Positions 44,085-53,212 of a stretch of 64,000 nt of DNA are shown here, piece after piece. The translations under genes were made by a program, and so were the position numbers. Source of the DNA: Allohahella marinimesophila (GTDB lineage: Bacteria; Pseudomonadota; Gammaproteobacteria; Pseudomonadales; Oleiphilaceae); NCBI RefSeq assembly GCF_039538005.1, contig NZ_BAABBO010000007.1, positions 310,001-374,000 of the forward strand. The letters are read 5' to 3'. Under the pieces are notes generated by a model, which had not been told where the DNA came from, searched no databases, and saw only the letters and a program-made list of their open reading frames with translations. Position 1 is the first letter of the stretch. Each line of letters begins with the position of its first letter.

Positions 44085-44600
44085 ATGAACAACACCCTTG
44101 TGCTTGGGGGTATCCGGTCGGGCAAAACAGCGCTCGCCGAACGTCTCGCCGCTGACAGTGGTCAGGCCGTCGTGTATGTGGCCACTGCCAGTGCAGGTGA
44201 TGCGGAAATGTCAGCCCGTATCGCGCAACATCGCGCCGAGCGGCCGGAGGCCTGGGGCCTGAGTGAAACGCCGATTACCTTGTCTCGCACGATTGGCGAG
44301 CAGGCAGGCTTGGTCGAGCCGCCGTGCCTCCTCATTGACTGCATGAGTCTCTGGCTCAGCAACCTGATGTTCGCTGGCGATGAGGTGTTCCGCGCTGAGC
44401 GGGCCGGTTTTCTTGAAGCCCTGCAAGACTATCCTTCGAATATCATCATCGTGAGTAACGAAGTTGGTCTGGGCACTATCGGGATGGAGCCGCTGACCCG
44501 ACGTTTCTGCGATGAGCTTGGATGGCTCAATCAGGCGCTGGCCAGTCAGTGCGATCACGTGCTGATGTCCATTGCAGGCTTGCCACTCAAGCTGAAATAG
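44085..44600 (+). CDS. cobU: Adenosylcobinamide kinase / guanylyltransferase CobU (CobP)
   Basis: This 171-residue protein starts with the P-loop 'LVLGGIRSGKTALAERLA' and contains 'VVYVATASAGDAEMSARIAQHRAERP', with the guanylylated His region, 'CMSLWLSNLM' and 'IVSNEVGLGTIGMEPLTRRFCDELGWLNQ'. These are the conserved elements of CobU, which phosphorylates adenosylcobinamide and converts it to the GDP form for nucleotide-loop assembly. It opens a three-gene B12 group (cobU, cbiB, cobC) separate from the riboswitch operon. GGAGG precedes the start. No riboswitch is visible in front of it. Confidence 0.93.
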   Translation: MNNTLVLGGIRSGKTALAERLAADSGQAVVYVATASAGDAEMSARIAQHRAERPEAWGLSETPITLSRTIGEQAGLVEPPCLLIDCMSLWLSNLMFAGDEVFRAERAGFLEALQDYPSNIIIVSNEVGLGTIGMEPLTRRFCDELGWLNQALASQCDHVLMSIAGLPLKLK

Positions 44601-44680
44601 CAAACCTACGGAGTGCCCTGGGCTGGCTTCCTCGCCCGAAATCGCTATCATGCGCAGACTCTGGGGGCCAGGTGGCGACA

Positions 44681-45649
44681 ATGTTGAGCGGTTTCATTAT
44701 TTCAGTACTGGTGTGTCTGACAGCGGTAGCGCTGGACCACTGGCTGGGCGAGCCGCGCCGTTTCCATCCGCTTGTCGGCTTTGGCAGCGCGGCGAACTGG
44801 CTCGAACGGCGCCTCAACCCGGCATCGCACGCTGAGCCGAAGGCCTTACGCCAGCCGCTGCTGATGGGCGTCCTTGCCGTGGCTACCCTGCTTGCGCCGC
44901 TCATGCTGGTGGCCGTGTTGGCCGTACTTTTGTTACCCGCTCACATTCTCGTTATGACTGACGTTATCGTGCTCTGGCTGACATTGTCTTTGCGTGGTCT
45001 CCGCGAACATGCCATGGCGGTTGCCGAACCGCTTGAGGCAGGCAATCTACCTGTTGCGCGTCAGCAACTCGCTCGCATCGTCAGTCGACAGACCGATAGT
45101 CTTGACGAGTCAGCCGTTGCGAGTGCGGCGACCGAATCAGTACTTGAAAACGGGGCAGACGCCGTATTCGCGAGCCTGTTCTGGTTTCTCGTGGCGGGCA
45201 TTCCAGGTGTCGTGCTGCACCGGGCAGTCAATACGCTCGATGCCATGTGGGGCTATCGCAACGAACGCTTCCTCCTCTATGGCCGCTGTGCTGCTCGTCT
45301 GGACGACGGCCTGAACTGGATACCAGCGCGACTGACGGCGCTGACTTATGCTGTTCTCGGCAACACAGCGACTGCGCTCACCGCCTGGCGTGAGCAGGCG
45401 CCAGCCTGGGACAGTCTTAATGCCGGACCAGTCATGGCGGCTGGCGCAGGTGCCCTGGGCGTGTCGCTCGGCGGTCCAGCACCATACGCCACTGGGCTGA
45501 AGCAGCGTCCGGTGCTCGGCAAAGGACCGCGGCCCGATGCCGGAACTGTGCTCGCCGCGATCAGATTGCTTGAACGAGGTGTCGCGCTGTGGCTAATCAC
45601 GCTGGCAGTCGCTGCGCTCATGGCTTACCTGCAATCAGGTGGCGCCTGA
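44681..45649 (+). CDS. cbiB: Adenosylcobinamide-phosphate synthase CbiB/CobD
   Basis: This 322-residue membrane protein has 'AVALDHWLGEPRRFHPLVGFGSAANWLERRLN' at the start, 'RLRARE'-like 'ARQQLARIVSRQTDSLDESAVASAATESVLENGADAVFASLFWFLVAGIPGVVLHRAVNTLDAMWGYRNERF', and 'GP..ATGLKQRPVLGKG', all typical of CbiB. It attaches aminopropanol phosphate to adenosylcobyric acid. The start at ATG 44681 is chosen; the frame from 44522 would overlap cobU. The next gene starts directly at its stop. Confidence 0.92.
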   Translation: MLSGFIISVLVCLTAVALDHWLGEPRRFHPLVGFGSAANWLERRLNPASHAEPKALRQPLLMGVLAVATLLAPLMLVAVLAVLLLPAHILVMTDVIVLWLTLSLRGLREHAMAVAEPLEAGNLPVARQQLARIVSRQTDSLDESAVASAATESVLENGADAVFASLFWFLVAGIPGVVLHRAVNTLDAMWGYRNERFLLYGRCAARLDDGLNWIPARLTALTYAVLGNTATALTAWREQAPAWDSLNAGPVMAAGAGALGVSLGGPAPYATGLKQRPVLGKGPRPDAGTVLAAIRLLERGVALWLITLAVAALMAYLQSGGA

Positions 45650-46684
45650 ATGAGTGAACGACCAGTTCACGGTGGACGGCTCAACACCGCCGCACGGCAG
45701 TGGGGTATTCCGCTCGACGAGTGGCTGGATCTGTCGACCGGCATCAATCCGGTGAGCTGGCCGGTGCCACCTCTACCGCTCGCATTATGGCAGCGCCTAC
45801 CAGAGGATGATGACGGCTTGCGTGATGTGATTCGACGCTGGGCGTCTCTGCCAGATGACGCCGATAGTCTGCCGGTAGCAGGCAGTCAGGCGGCCATTCA
45901 GGCCTTGCCTCGCTTGCGAAGGCCTTGCAGGGTCGGTATCCCGGTACCCGGCTATGAGGAGCATGCGCATTGCTGGGCTGCGGTCGGGCATGAAGTCGTG
46001 CCCTTTACCACCAATACACTAGAGCAACAGCTGGACCAGCTGGATGTCGTCATCTGGATACAACCGAACAATCCAACTGGAGAGGTGGTACCGCCGCAGC
46101 GTCTGCTGCATTGGCATAAACATCTTGCAGAACTCGGTGGCTGGCTCATAGTTGATGAAGCTTTTGTGAGTAGTCATGCGTCCCAATCGCTGGCTGCTCA
46201 TACCCATTTGCCAGGTCTGATCATCCTCCGCTCGCTCGGGAAATTTTTTGGTCTGGCTGGAGTTCGGGCTGGCGCTGTGCTTGCTCGGCCGGAACTCTGC
46301 CAGCAGCTCGATCAGCTGCTGGGGCCCTGGTGCCTGAGCGGGCCCACCCGCTACATCATGGCGCGCGCCCTGGAAGACGAGCGCTGGCAGGTGCAGACGG
46401 ATCAGGCATTGCAGCTCGCCAGCGCCCGCTTGCACGACTTGCTTGGCAGCCATGGATTGCCGCCAGCTGGTGGCACTTCACTTTTCCGATATATTCGTCA
46501 CGAGCAGGCTGCGCCCATCGCAAATGCCTTGGCTCGCCTGGGCATACTCGTGCGTCTGTTCGAAGCGCCGCTGGCACTGCGCTTCGGCCTGCCTGCCACC
46601 GAGTCGCAGTGGCAGCGGCTTGCGATGGGACTTATACACCCTGAGGTGCGCAAACTCAGCCAGGTTTTTCAGCGTCAAACTTGA
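45650..46684 (+). CDS. cobC: Threonine-phosphate decarboxylase CobC (CobD-type aminotransferase)
   Basis: This 344-residue protein is a class I/II PLP enzyme: 'HGGRLNTAARQWGIPLDEWLDLSTGINPVSWPVP' is the usual start of the L-threonine-O-3-phosphate decarboxylase group. 'IQPNNPTGEVV' and the PLP-Lys motif 'LRSLGKFFGLAGVRAG' follow. It makes aminopropanol phosphate for CbiB, which lies immediately upstream with no spacer. Canonical length. Confidence 0.9.
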   Translation: MSERPVHGGRLNTAARQWGIPLDEWLDLSTGINPVSWPVPPLPLALWQRLPEDDDGLRDVIRRWASLPDDADSLPVAGSQAAIQALPRLRRPCRVGIPVPGYEEHAHCWAAVGHEVVPFTTNTLEQQLDQLDVVIWIQPNNPTGEVVPPQRLLHWHKHLAELGGWLIVDEAFVSSHASQSLAAHTHLPGLIILRSLGKFFGLAGVRAGAVLARPELCQQLDQLLGPWCLSGPTRYIMARALEDERWQVQTDQALQLASARLHDLLGSHGLPPAGGTSLFRYIRHEQAAPIANALARLGILVRLFEAPLALRFGLPATESQWQRLAMGLIHPEVRKLSQVFQRQT

Positions 46685-46761
46685 CGCATACACGGTTTGC
46701 GCAGGCGCGCTGGTGTACTGTAGCCGCTGCATCAATTCAGCAGTTTTCACAGGGAGCGCGC

Positions 46762-47397
46762 ATGAATATCATCATCGCTGATGATCACGGACTGTTTCGC
46801 ACCGGTTTGATGGCAGCCCTCGAGGATGTCTATCCTCAGGCGCGATTATATGAGGCCGCGAGCGGGCAGCAGGTCTGGCAGCAGCTGGAACATGAACCGG
46901 AAATCGATCTGCTGCTGCTGGATCTTCAGCTACCCGATGTTGCAGGTCTCGATCTTCTGGGCCAGTTGCAGCAGCGCTATCCACTAGTGCCGGTCGCCAT
47001 CCTCTCTGGGGATGACCGGCCCGAGACGATGCGACGTGCCTTGGCTCATGAGATTCAGGGGTACATCTGCAAGGCAGGGCCAACCGTCGTCGTCATTCGT
47101 GCCATTCAGCTCATTCTCGCTGGCGGCAGCTATTTTCCTCACAGTCTCCTGGCGGCCCGTGGCGACGCCGATTCTACGATACCAATCGGCACCGCCGGTC
47201 CAGCAGCCAGCTTGAGTCGTCGACAGGTCGAGGTGTTGAGACTGTTGGCGGAGGGGCTACGGAACAAGGAAATCTGCAGCCGGCTCAGTCTCTCGATGGG
47301 CACTATCAAGACGCACTGCAACAGCATTTATCGCGACCTGAACGTTCGCAACCGCACTGAAGCGGCCCGTGTGGCGCAGGATATGAGCCTGGTTTAA
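46762..47397 (+). CDS. NarL/LuxR-family response regulator
   Basis: This 211-residue protein starts at ATG 46762 behind AGGGAG. Its receiver domain has 'IIADDHGLFRTGL' and the phosphoacceptor in 'LLLLDLQLPDVAGL'. The LuxR helix-turn-helix reads 'LSRRQVEVLRLLAEGLRNKEICSRLSLSMGTIKTHCNSIYRDLNVRNRTEA'. It converges on the hybrid kinase gene and overlaps its end by four bases. It is the natural output partner of that kinase and a candidate binder of the palindrome at 50803-50818. Confidence 0.9.
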   Translation: MNIIIADDHGLFRTGLMAALEDVYPQARLYEAASGQQVWQQLEHEPEIDLLLLDLQLPDVAGLDLLGQLQQRYPLVPVAILSGDDRPETMRRALAHEIQGYICKAGPTVVVIRAIQLILAGGSYFPHSLLAARGDADSTIPIGTAGPAASLSRRQVEVLRLLAEGLRNKEICSRLSLSMGTIKTHCNSIYRDLNVRNRTEAARVAQDMSLV

Positions 47398-49370
47398 ACC
47401 GGAACAGAAGTCCGCTGCTTGAGCACGTAATTGCAGGCAGCCCTGAGGCGTGGAGGCGATACCGGCTTGTGCAATACGACGAGACCGCTGGAGGCGAATC
47501 GCTTGAGCAGGTCTGGCCGGGTATCACCGGTAATGAGGATGGCGGGAATGTCCTGGCCATGACCTTGCTGAATCGTCTTGATGAGTCCAATACCAGCGCC
47601 ATGACCGTGGAGGTGGTAATCACAGATGATGAGGTCGACGCCGCCAGCGCTGATCTCCTGGGCTTGTCTGGCGCCCGAGGCCAATAGCACCACGTTGCTC
47701 CAGCTTTCGAGTAATGCACCAAGTCCGCGCAGGATCTGCGGGTCGTCATCGACCACGAGCACCCTCATATCAGAGATTCGCTGTCCATTGAGTCGGGGCA
47801 GGGGCGGGGGCTCGCTACGCGCAGCTGCCGCAGGCACTTCTATCGAAAAGCAGCTCCCCCGACCGCAGTTGGATCGCAACCGAATCGGATGTTCCAGCAA
47901 CTGGCAGACGCGTTTGACGATCGACAGTCCGATGCCGGTCCCGGGCTCGCTGCCAAAGCTTCTGAATTCCTCGAAGATCTCTTCTCCCATTTCGGCTTCA
48001 AAGCCTACGCCAGTGTCGAACACCTGAAGTTGCAACCTCGAGCCCTGTTTGCGTGCAGCCAGGAGTACACCACCGTCCACAGTATTCTTGATGGCATTCG
48101 TCACGAGGTTGAGCAGGACGCGCTGCAATAATTTTGCATCTGAATCTACCCAGTAGCCCCCTGATCTCACTCGAATCTCCAGCCCTCGTTCAGCCGCCTG
48201 AGTCTGGCAGACGCTGGCTACGGATCGCATCAGTAGGCCGATATCGACAGGCTGACGATCGACCTTCAGTACGCCAGCCTCGAGCTGGGAGATATCCAGC
48301 AAGGTATTCATCCACTCCTGCAGACTGTTGGCGGAGACCAGAGTGTTGCAATAGAGCTTCTGACCTTCAGGCCCATGCACATGCTTTTTCATTGCGCCAA
48401 GCAGAAACTGAAGTGCCTGCAATGGCTGTCTGAGGTCATGGCTTGCGGCAGCAATGAATCGGGATTTTTCTGCGTTCGCCTGATGCGCGGCCCGCCAGGC
48501 CAGTCGCGAGTCATCCGCGCGTTTCTGCGCCAGCTCGCACTGTCGTGCGAGGCGAATGTTGACGTCCTCGAGCTCGGTGGTGCGCGCTGCGACGCGCGCT
48601 TCCAGTGCTTCCTGATGCAGGCGCAACTGTTGTTCGGCTGCCTTGCGCTGTCTCAGACTCGTGGCGAAGCCGGCCAGGAGCCGGTTCAATGCATAGCTCA
48701 GCAGGCCAAGCTCGTTTCTGCGATTCACCCCTTTGCCGACACCCTCGATGGTCTCTGGTGCATCGGTGCTGACGGCGCCAACCTGCTGCGCGAGTGCTAC
48801 TATAGGGCGTGCTAGCGTGAGATAGAACAAGAGCCAGAGCACCAGTGCCAGCAGACAGTTACGCAGGAAGCCCGCGGTGAGTGTGACTACAGCACGCGAC
48901 ACGAAATTTTGCGCCAGCACGGTGCTATCCATGACAACGTTGAGTTCACCGATGGGCGCTTCGTCAGGATAATATCTGAGTGGTACGCGATATTCCTCCA
49001 TATCACCGAACAGCCAGCGCGCAATGGTGCCGTCGCCACGAGGCTGCGAGGCACGCTCCTTGGAGAGTAGCATCACACCGAAGGCATCCCTCAGCTCGAC
49101 ACTGAATACCGGCTGATATTCAAGCAATCCTTCGACGACATTTACCGCCAGATCCGCGTCTATATCGAAGATTGCCCGAGCAGCTTGCCGCTGCATGATC
49201 GCCACCGCCTGGACCACGGTGGTTTCGACCTGTGTGCGCTCGCGATAATAGTCAGTCAGCAGTTGAGCGCCACTCATCAGTGCACCGAGACCAAAGGCCA
49301 CGAACATGGCATAGCGTGCCTGCTGCCAGGCCAGGCGATCGCGGGCCGCCAGTCTGAGCCAATGCTTCAC
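47394..49370 (-). CDS. Membrane hybrid histidine kinase with receiver
   Basis: This 658-residue protein starts at GTG 49370, overlapping the binding-protein stop (GTGA). A membrane segment, a periplasmic domain (about 45-170), a second membrane segment with HAMP and a coiled coil are followed by the HisKA box 'AAASHDLRQPLQALQFLLG', a HATPase domain ('NLVTNAIKNTVDGG', 'DTGVGFE', 'GTGIGLSIVKRV') and a C-terminal receiver ('VLVVDDDPQILRGLGALL', 'LIICDYHLHG'). The arrangement of binding protein plus kinase resembles LuxP-LuxQ-type sensing. It likely signals to the LuxR-type regulator encoded tail-to-tail. Confidence 0.9.
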   Translation of the reverse strand: MKHWLRLAARDRLAWQQARYAMFVAFGLGALMSGAQLLTDYYRERTQVETTVVQAVAIMQRQAARAIFDIDADLAVNVVEGLLEYQPVFSVELRDAFGVMLLSKERASQPRGDGTIARWLFGDMEEYRVPLRYYPDEAPIGELNVVMDSTVLAQNFVSRAVVTLTAGFLRNCLLALVLWLLFYLTLARPIVALAQQVGAVSTDAPETIEGVGKGVNRRNELGLLSYALNRLLAGFATSLRQRKAAEQQLRLHQEALEARVAARTTELEDVNIRLARQCELAQKRADDSRLAWRAAHQANAEKSRFIAAASHDLRQPLQALQFLLGAMKKHVHGPEGQKLYCNTLVSANSLQEWMNTLLDISQLEAGVLKVDRQPVDIGLLMRSVASVCQTQAAERGLEIRVRSGGYWVDSDAKLLQRVLLNLVTNAIKNTVDGGVLLAARKQGSRLQLQVFDTGVGFEAEMGEEIFEEFRSFGSEPGTGIGLSIVKRVCQLLEHPIRLRSNCGRGSCFSIEVPAAAARSEPPPLPRLNGQRISDMRVLVVDDDPQILRGLGALLESWSNVVLLASGARQAQEISAGGVDLIICDYHLHGHGAGIGLIKTIQQGHGQDIPAILITGDTRPDLLKRFASSGLVVLHKPVSPPRLRAACNYVLKQRTSVPV

Positions 49371-50485
49371 TGAACGCTGGCCTCAGGTAGTTCGAGGATA
49401 TTGTCGATGCTGAAATCGTATCTGCGCAGCTGACGGTTCCTGACCTTTGACAGACGCCGAATGTCGACTGAATGAAGATCGGCATCCATGCGTTGCTGCA
49501 GAATCGAGGCGCTGCTGCGATCGGCGATAGCCATTGGTGTGAGATAGCGTGAACCAGGGTCGCGGTTGAAATCGAGTCCATTGAAATGATCGTGCAGCAG
49601 CACCATGGCAATGAGGCTTTCGAGCAGATGACCGCCGACTGACAGTGTGAGCTGTCCGTTAGCGACCGCTTCGAGGGCTTCATCGGTCCAGTCGATGCCA
49701 CCGATGATGTCTGCCACGTTCGCCCCGCCAATCGCCCGTGCCGCATCCCTTGCACCGAGGGCCAGGCTATCAGATGCTGCCCAGACCACCTTCGTTCCCG
49801 GATGTCTGCGAAGTAGAACCAGCGCCTTCCCTCTGCCATCCTCCCTCAACCAGGTTCTGGAGTTCACCAGGGCCTTGAGCCTGGCGTGCTCATATTCACC
49901 TAGCGCCAGGGACAAACCCTGGGCTCTCAGCTCGGCAGCGGTTCCGTTTATGGAGCCGTTGATACCGACGACTTCCACTGCGCTCTGAGGATCTTACCGC
50001 TGCGCCACATCAAGCAGTCCGTCAGCCAACAGATAGCCGGCCTGGCGGTCGTCGGAGACTAGATGACCAATCCAGTGGCGGAATTTCTCTCGCGGCTCAC
50101 CGAATAGCCGTCGCTCATCCTCATGAATATCGCTCAGAATGATCATGCTTTTGACGCCGGCCTTTTCGGCCTGTTTCAATATGCGGTGCCCCGTATCCCG
50201 CATATTGAGGAAAACGAGATAGTCTGGCCGTTCGCTGCCCTCCAGGACCTGAGTCGCCGCGTTCACGTAGGAAAATCGACTGGTGATATCTTCCTGGCTC
50301 TGATAAGACACCACAAGCTTCATGCCCAGCTGGTCGGCACCATGGCGCATGAGGCGGGTGACTTTTTTCCAGAAGATGTTGTCGGGAGTGGCCGGATTGA
50401 GAAAGGCGATGGTGGCCTGCGGCGTCTCTGCCAGCGCTGCCGATCCGCCAGCGAGCATCAAGCTGAGCGCCATGACGACATACAT
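49367..50485 (-). pseudogene. Periplasmic sugar/autoinducer-binding-like protein split by an in-frame TAA
   Basis: Read from ATG 50485, a signal peptide ('YVVMALSLMLAGGSAALA') is followed by a type I periplasmic-binding fold ('ATIAFLNPATPDNIFWKKVTRLMRHGADQLGMKLVVSYQ', 'DYLVFLNMRDTGHRILKQAEKAGVKSMIILSD'). TAA at 49996-49994 interrupts it, and the same frame goes on as 'DPQSAVEVVGINGSINGTAAELRAQGL', 'KVVWAASDSLALGARDAARA', 'DIIGGIDWTDEALEAVANGQL' to a stop overlapping the kinase start. One changed base would restore about 372 residues. The protein is the likely ligand sensor of the adjacent kinase. The upstream frame to 50914 is probably not translated. Confidence 0.72.
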
Positions 50486-50802
50486 GAGGCTTTGATCGTA
50501 AGACCGAAGCCGAAGATCGACAATTGGAGCGCTGAGCTCCCTGATCATATGCAATCCGAACAAGGCAATGCCTCCCTGCCACTTGTCGAATGGGTCGAGC
50601 AAGCGCTTGTTGTTTGGGCGCATTGTATGGCTGATGGACGAGCAGTACCGTGACCTCTTCCATGAGGTGAAAAAAAGGAAGCGCTGGAAGCGCCCCCTGC
50701 GACGTGGCAATACCAAGGTGTGAGCAGGCGACCTGAGGCGAACTACTGAGTGAGACCCTGCCGCATGGGTGTACCGAGATAAGGAGAAGTCTATGGCAGG
50801 GG

Positions 50803-50818
50803 GATAGTCCGGACTATC
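50803..50818. promoter_or_regulatory. Perfect palindrome GATAGTCCGGACTATC upstream of the sensor operon
   Basis: All 16 bases are self-complementary. Flanking G-runs (CAGGGG on one side, CAGGCAGGGGG on the other) add near-repeat character. It lies about 320 bases upstream of the binding-protein start, in the roughly 450-base stretch 50486-50940 where I see no gene. It fits a dimeric LuxR-type response-regulator site, possibly of the regulator at 46762. Confidence 0.45.
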
Positions 50819-50940
50819 AGGCAGGGGGTTGAAAATTCGGCCTTGGTTCATCCCTTTGGCCGATATGAGCGCGCGATGATCAGCTGAACGCTCATATTTG
50901 GATTGACCCCACATGAACTCGTTGTTAGCCTTGCCGCACT

Positions 50941-51145
50941 TTCAGGTGTCCTCATGCAATGCGTATGAGGGTGAAACGGGAAGCTGGTGCCTCTGTCGAT
51001 TCGACAGATTAGTCCAGCGCTGCCCCCGCAACGGTAATTGAGTTAACCCTGATCAAATGCACCACTGTACCGCAGGTATGGGAAGGTGATCAGTGGAGGA
51101 CGTTCGCGTCTGCTCAAGAGCCCGGAGACCGGCCTGTCAGCAAGG
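50941..51145 (+). promoter_or_regulatory. Cobalamin (AdoCbl) riboswitch
   Basis: The conserved elements occur in order: AGGTG at the start, 'GTGAAACGGGAAGCTGGTG', the B12-box core 'GCTGCCCCCGCAACGGTAA' and the closing 'AGCCCGGAGACCGGCCTG'. It ends about 180 bases before the BtuB start, leaving room for an expression platform. It should shut off the whole downstream uptake and synthesis operon when B12 is plentiful. Confidence 0.93.
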
Positions 51146-51327
51146 CATCCTGCTGTCTACCCAAAGGGAAGACTCAGCGATGTCATCACCATGCGTTGCG
51201 GTGGGCAATGGTCTGGTGGGTGCAATCGAGCCCGCTGCTCAGTTCGCAACAAGCCCGCCATACTTGCCACCGTAGCTTTAGACACCATCGTGCGGGCGTG
51301 CACGATTTAGCTGGGTAAGTATTGTCC

Positions 51328-53157
51328 ATGTCGAAGTTTTCCAGATTTCCTGTCCTCGCCTTTTCAGGCATTTCTTTCTGTTCCCTCTCTGCAACAGCCA
51401 CTGCCGAATCTTCCCCTGCGCAAGGCACTGAAGGGCTGAGACTCGAGCCTATGGTGGTCACCGCCAATCTATCAAACCAGACGGTGGGCGAAAGTCTGTC
51501 GTCAGTGACCGTTATCGATGAAGATGAAATAGCGCGTCAGCAGCCTCTCGGTTTCTCCGGTCTGCTGCGTGGTCAGCCAGGGGTCGATGTGGCAGGCAAT
51601 GGCAGTTTCGGAAAGTCGACCAGTGTCTTCACTCGTGGCACTGGCAGCGAATCTACCGTGCTTCTGCTCGATGGTGTTCGCGTACGCTCAGCAACCGCTG
51701 GAGGCGCGCCCTGGGCGTTCATCCCACCTGAAATGCTTGAACGGGTCGAAATCGTTCGCGGCTCTCGCAGTACGCTCTATGGTGCCGATGCGGTTGGCGG
51801 GGTGGTGCAGGCCTTCACTCATTCAGCGAGCGGAGCACCGGAAGGTTGGGTGAATCTCGGCGCTGGGGACTATGACACGACGAAACTCGGCGCGGGCTTG
51901 GCGGGGGAATACGGGCGTACACACTTCAGCCTGGCCGCCAATCAGTTCCGGACTGACGGTGTGGCACTCGCAGAAGGCGGGGATCACAAAGGTTATGAGA
52001 ATAACTCCGGTATCGCAAGACTGGGGCATGTTCTGGAGAACGGTTACGGTGCCAACCTTCTGCTATTTAGAGCAGAAGGCGAGTCGGCATTCGATGGCGG
52101 GGAAACGGAATTTGCCGTTCAGACGGCTGCGCTCACACTGGATGCGCCACTCACCGATACCTGGCTCAGTCGACTTCAGCTGGCGCAGTCGCTCGACGAC
52201 AGCGATAACCAGCTTGATGATGAAGCACCGACGACCTTCGATACCGAGACGAAGAGCGCGCGCTGGGAGAATCATATCGATGTCGGCGCTCATCAGATGA
52301 TCGTCGGCGGCGAGTTCCTCGTGGATGAGGTCGAGAGTACGACAGACTACGCAGAAAGCAGTCGCGATAACGCTGCAATATTCGGCATGGTACTGCTGGA
52401 CTTCGGTGCACCAGAGATCCAGCTCAGTTTGAGAACAGACGATAACGAGGCGTACGGCCGCCACAATACTGGTGCGCTGGCGCTCGGTTATGCGCTCGAT
52501 GAGGCTCACCGTTTACGAGCAAGCTATCGCACCTCATTCAGGGCTCCAACCTTCAATGATCTGTATTTTCCGGATTTCGGCAATGCCATGCTCGAGCCCG
52601 AAACCGCTGATGCTTATGAAGTTGGCGCCAGTGGCCATTACGACTCCTGGTTCTGGGACGTCGCAGTGTATCAAAACGACGTCGAGAACCTGATTGCCTT
52701 CGTGTCACAGGGCGGCGTGTTCGCACCCTACAATGTCGACGAAGCACGGATACGTGGCCTGGAACTCAGCGCCGGCGCTGAGCTCGGTGACTGGACCGTA
52801 AAGGCGGCCGCCTCGTTCATGGATCCACGTAATCTCGCCACCGATAACCGCATTCGGCGCCGAAGCGGCAAACAGTTGCGGCTCGATGTCGATCGTGACA
52901 TCGCCGCCGCCTATGTCGGCGCGACTGTGAAAGCCCAGGGCTATCGCTATGACGACGCGGACAATGAAGACCGCATACCGGGCTTTGCCACACTGGATCT
53001 CAGAGCCGGCTGGGCCTTCACCCAGGATTGGACTGCACGTGTCACCGTCGAAAACGTGCTGGACAAGACGTACGCTACGGCAAGACGCTTTGGCGGTCTC
53101 GATTACATCAATGCGGGGCGTATGGCGCTGCTGACGGTACAATACGATTTCCACTAA
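51328..53157 (+). CDS. btuB: TonB-dependent cobalamin receptor BtuB
   Basis: This 609-residue outer-membrane protein has a signal peptide ('AFSGISFCSLSATATA'), then a TonB-box-like 'EPMVVTAN', a plug domain ('SLSSVTVIDEDEIARQQPLGFSGLLRGQPGVDV', 'VLLLDGVRVRSATAGGAPWAFIPPEMLERVEIVRGSRSTLYGADAVGGVVQAFT') and a 22-strand barrel ending in the aromatic 'LLTVQYDFH'. The cobalamin riboswitch directly upstream and btuF downstream fix its substrate as a corrinoid. ATG 51328 is preferred to TTG 51322. Confidence 0.94.
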   Translation: MSKFSRFPVLAFSGISFCSLSATATAESSPAQGTEGLRLEPMVVTANLSNQTVGESLSSVTVIDEDEIARQQPLGFSGLLRGQPGVDVAGNGSFGKSTSVFTRGTGSESTVLLLDGVRVRSATAGGAPWAFIPPEMLERVEIVRGSRSTLYGADAVGGVVQAFTHSASGAPEGWVNLGAGDYDTTKLGAGLAGEYGRTHFSLAANQFRTDGVALAEGGDHKGYENNSGIARLGHVLENGYGANLLLFRAEGESAFDGGETEFAVQTAALTLDAPLTDTWLSRLQLAQSLDDSDNQLDDEAPTTFDTETKSARWENHIDVGAHQMIVGGEFLVDEVESTTDYAESSRDNAAIFGMVLLDFGAPEIQLSLRTDDNEAYGRHNTGALALGYALDEAHRLRASYRTSFRAPTFNDLYFPDFGNAMLEPETADAYEVGASGHYDSWFWDVAVYQNDVENLIAFVSQGGVFAPYNVDEARIRGLELSAGAELGDWTVKAAASFMDPRNLATDNRIRRRSGKQLRLDVDRDIAAAYVGATVKAQGYRYDDADNEDRIPGFATLDLRAGWAFTQDWTARVTVENVLDKTYATARRFGGLDYINAGRMALLTVQYDFH

Positions 53158-53212
53158 GGCGAACGCTGGTGACCACCTGGTCGCCGTCCCTCTTAAACCC
53201 CGGAGCCTGGTT

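Noticed and set aside
50486..50914. N-terminal extension of the binding protein up to 50914
   Set aside because: The extra 143 residues are Arg/Pro-rich, include the palindrome region and would bury the signal peptide in mid-protein.
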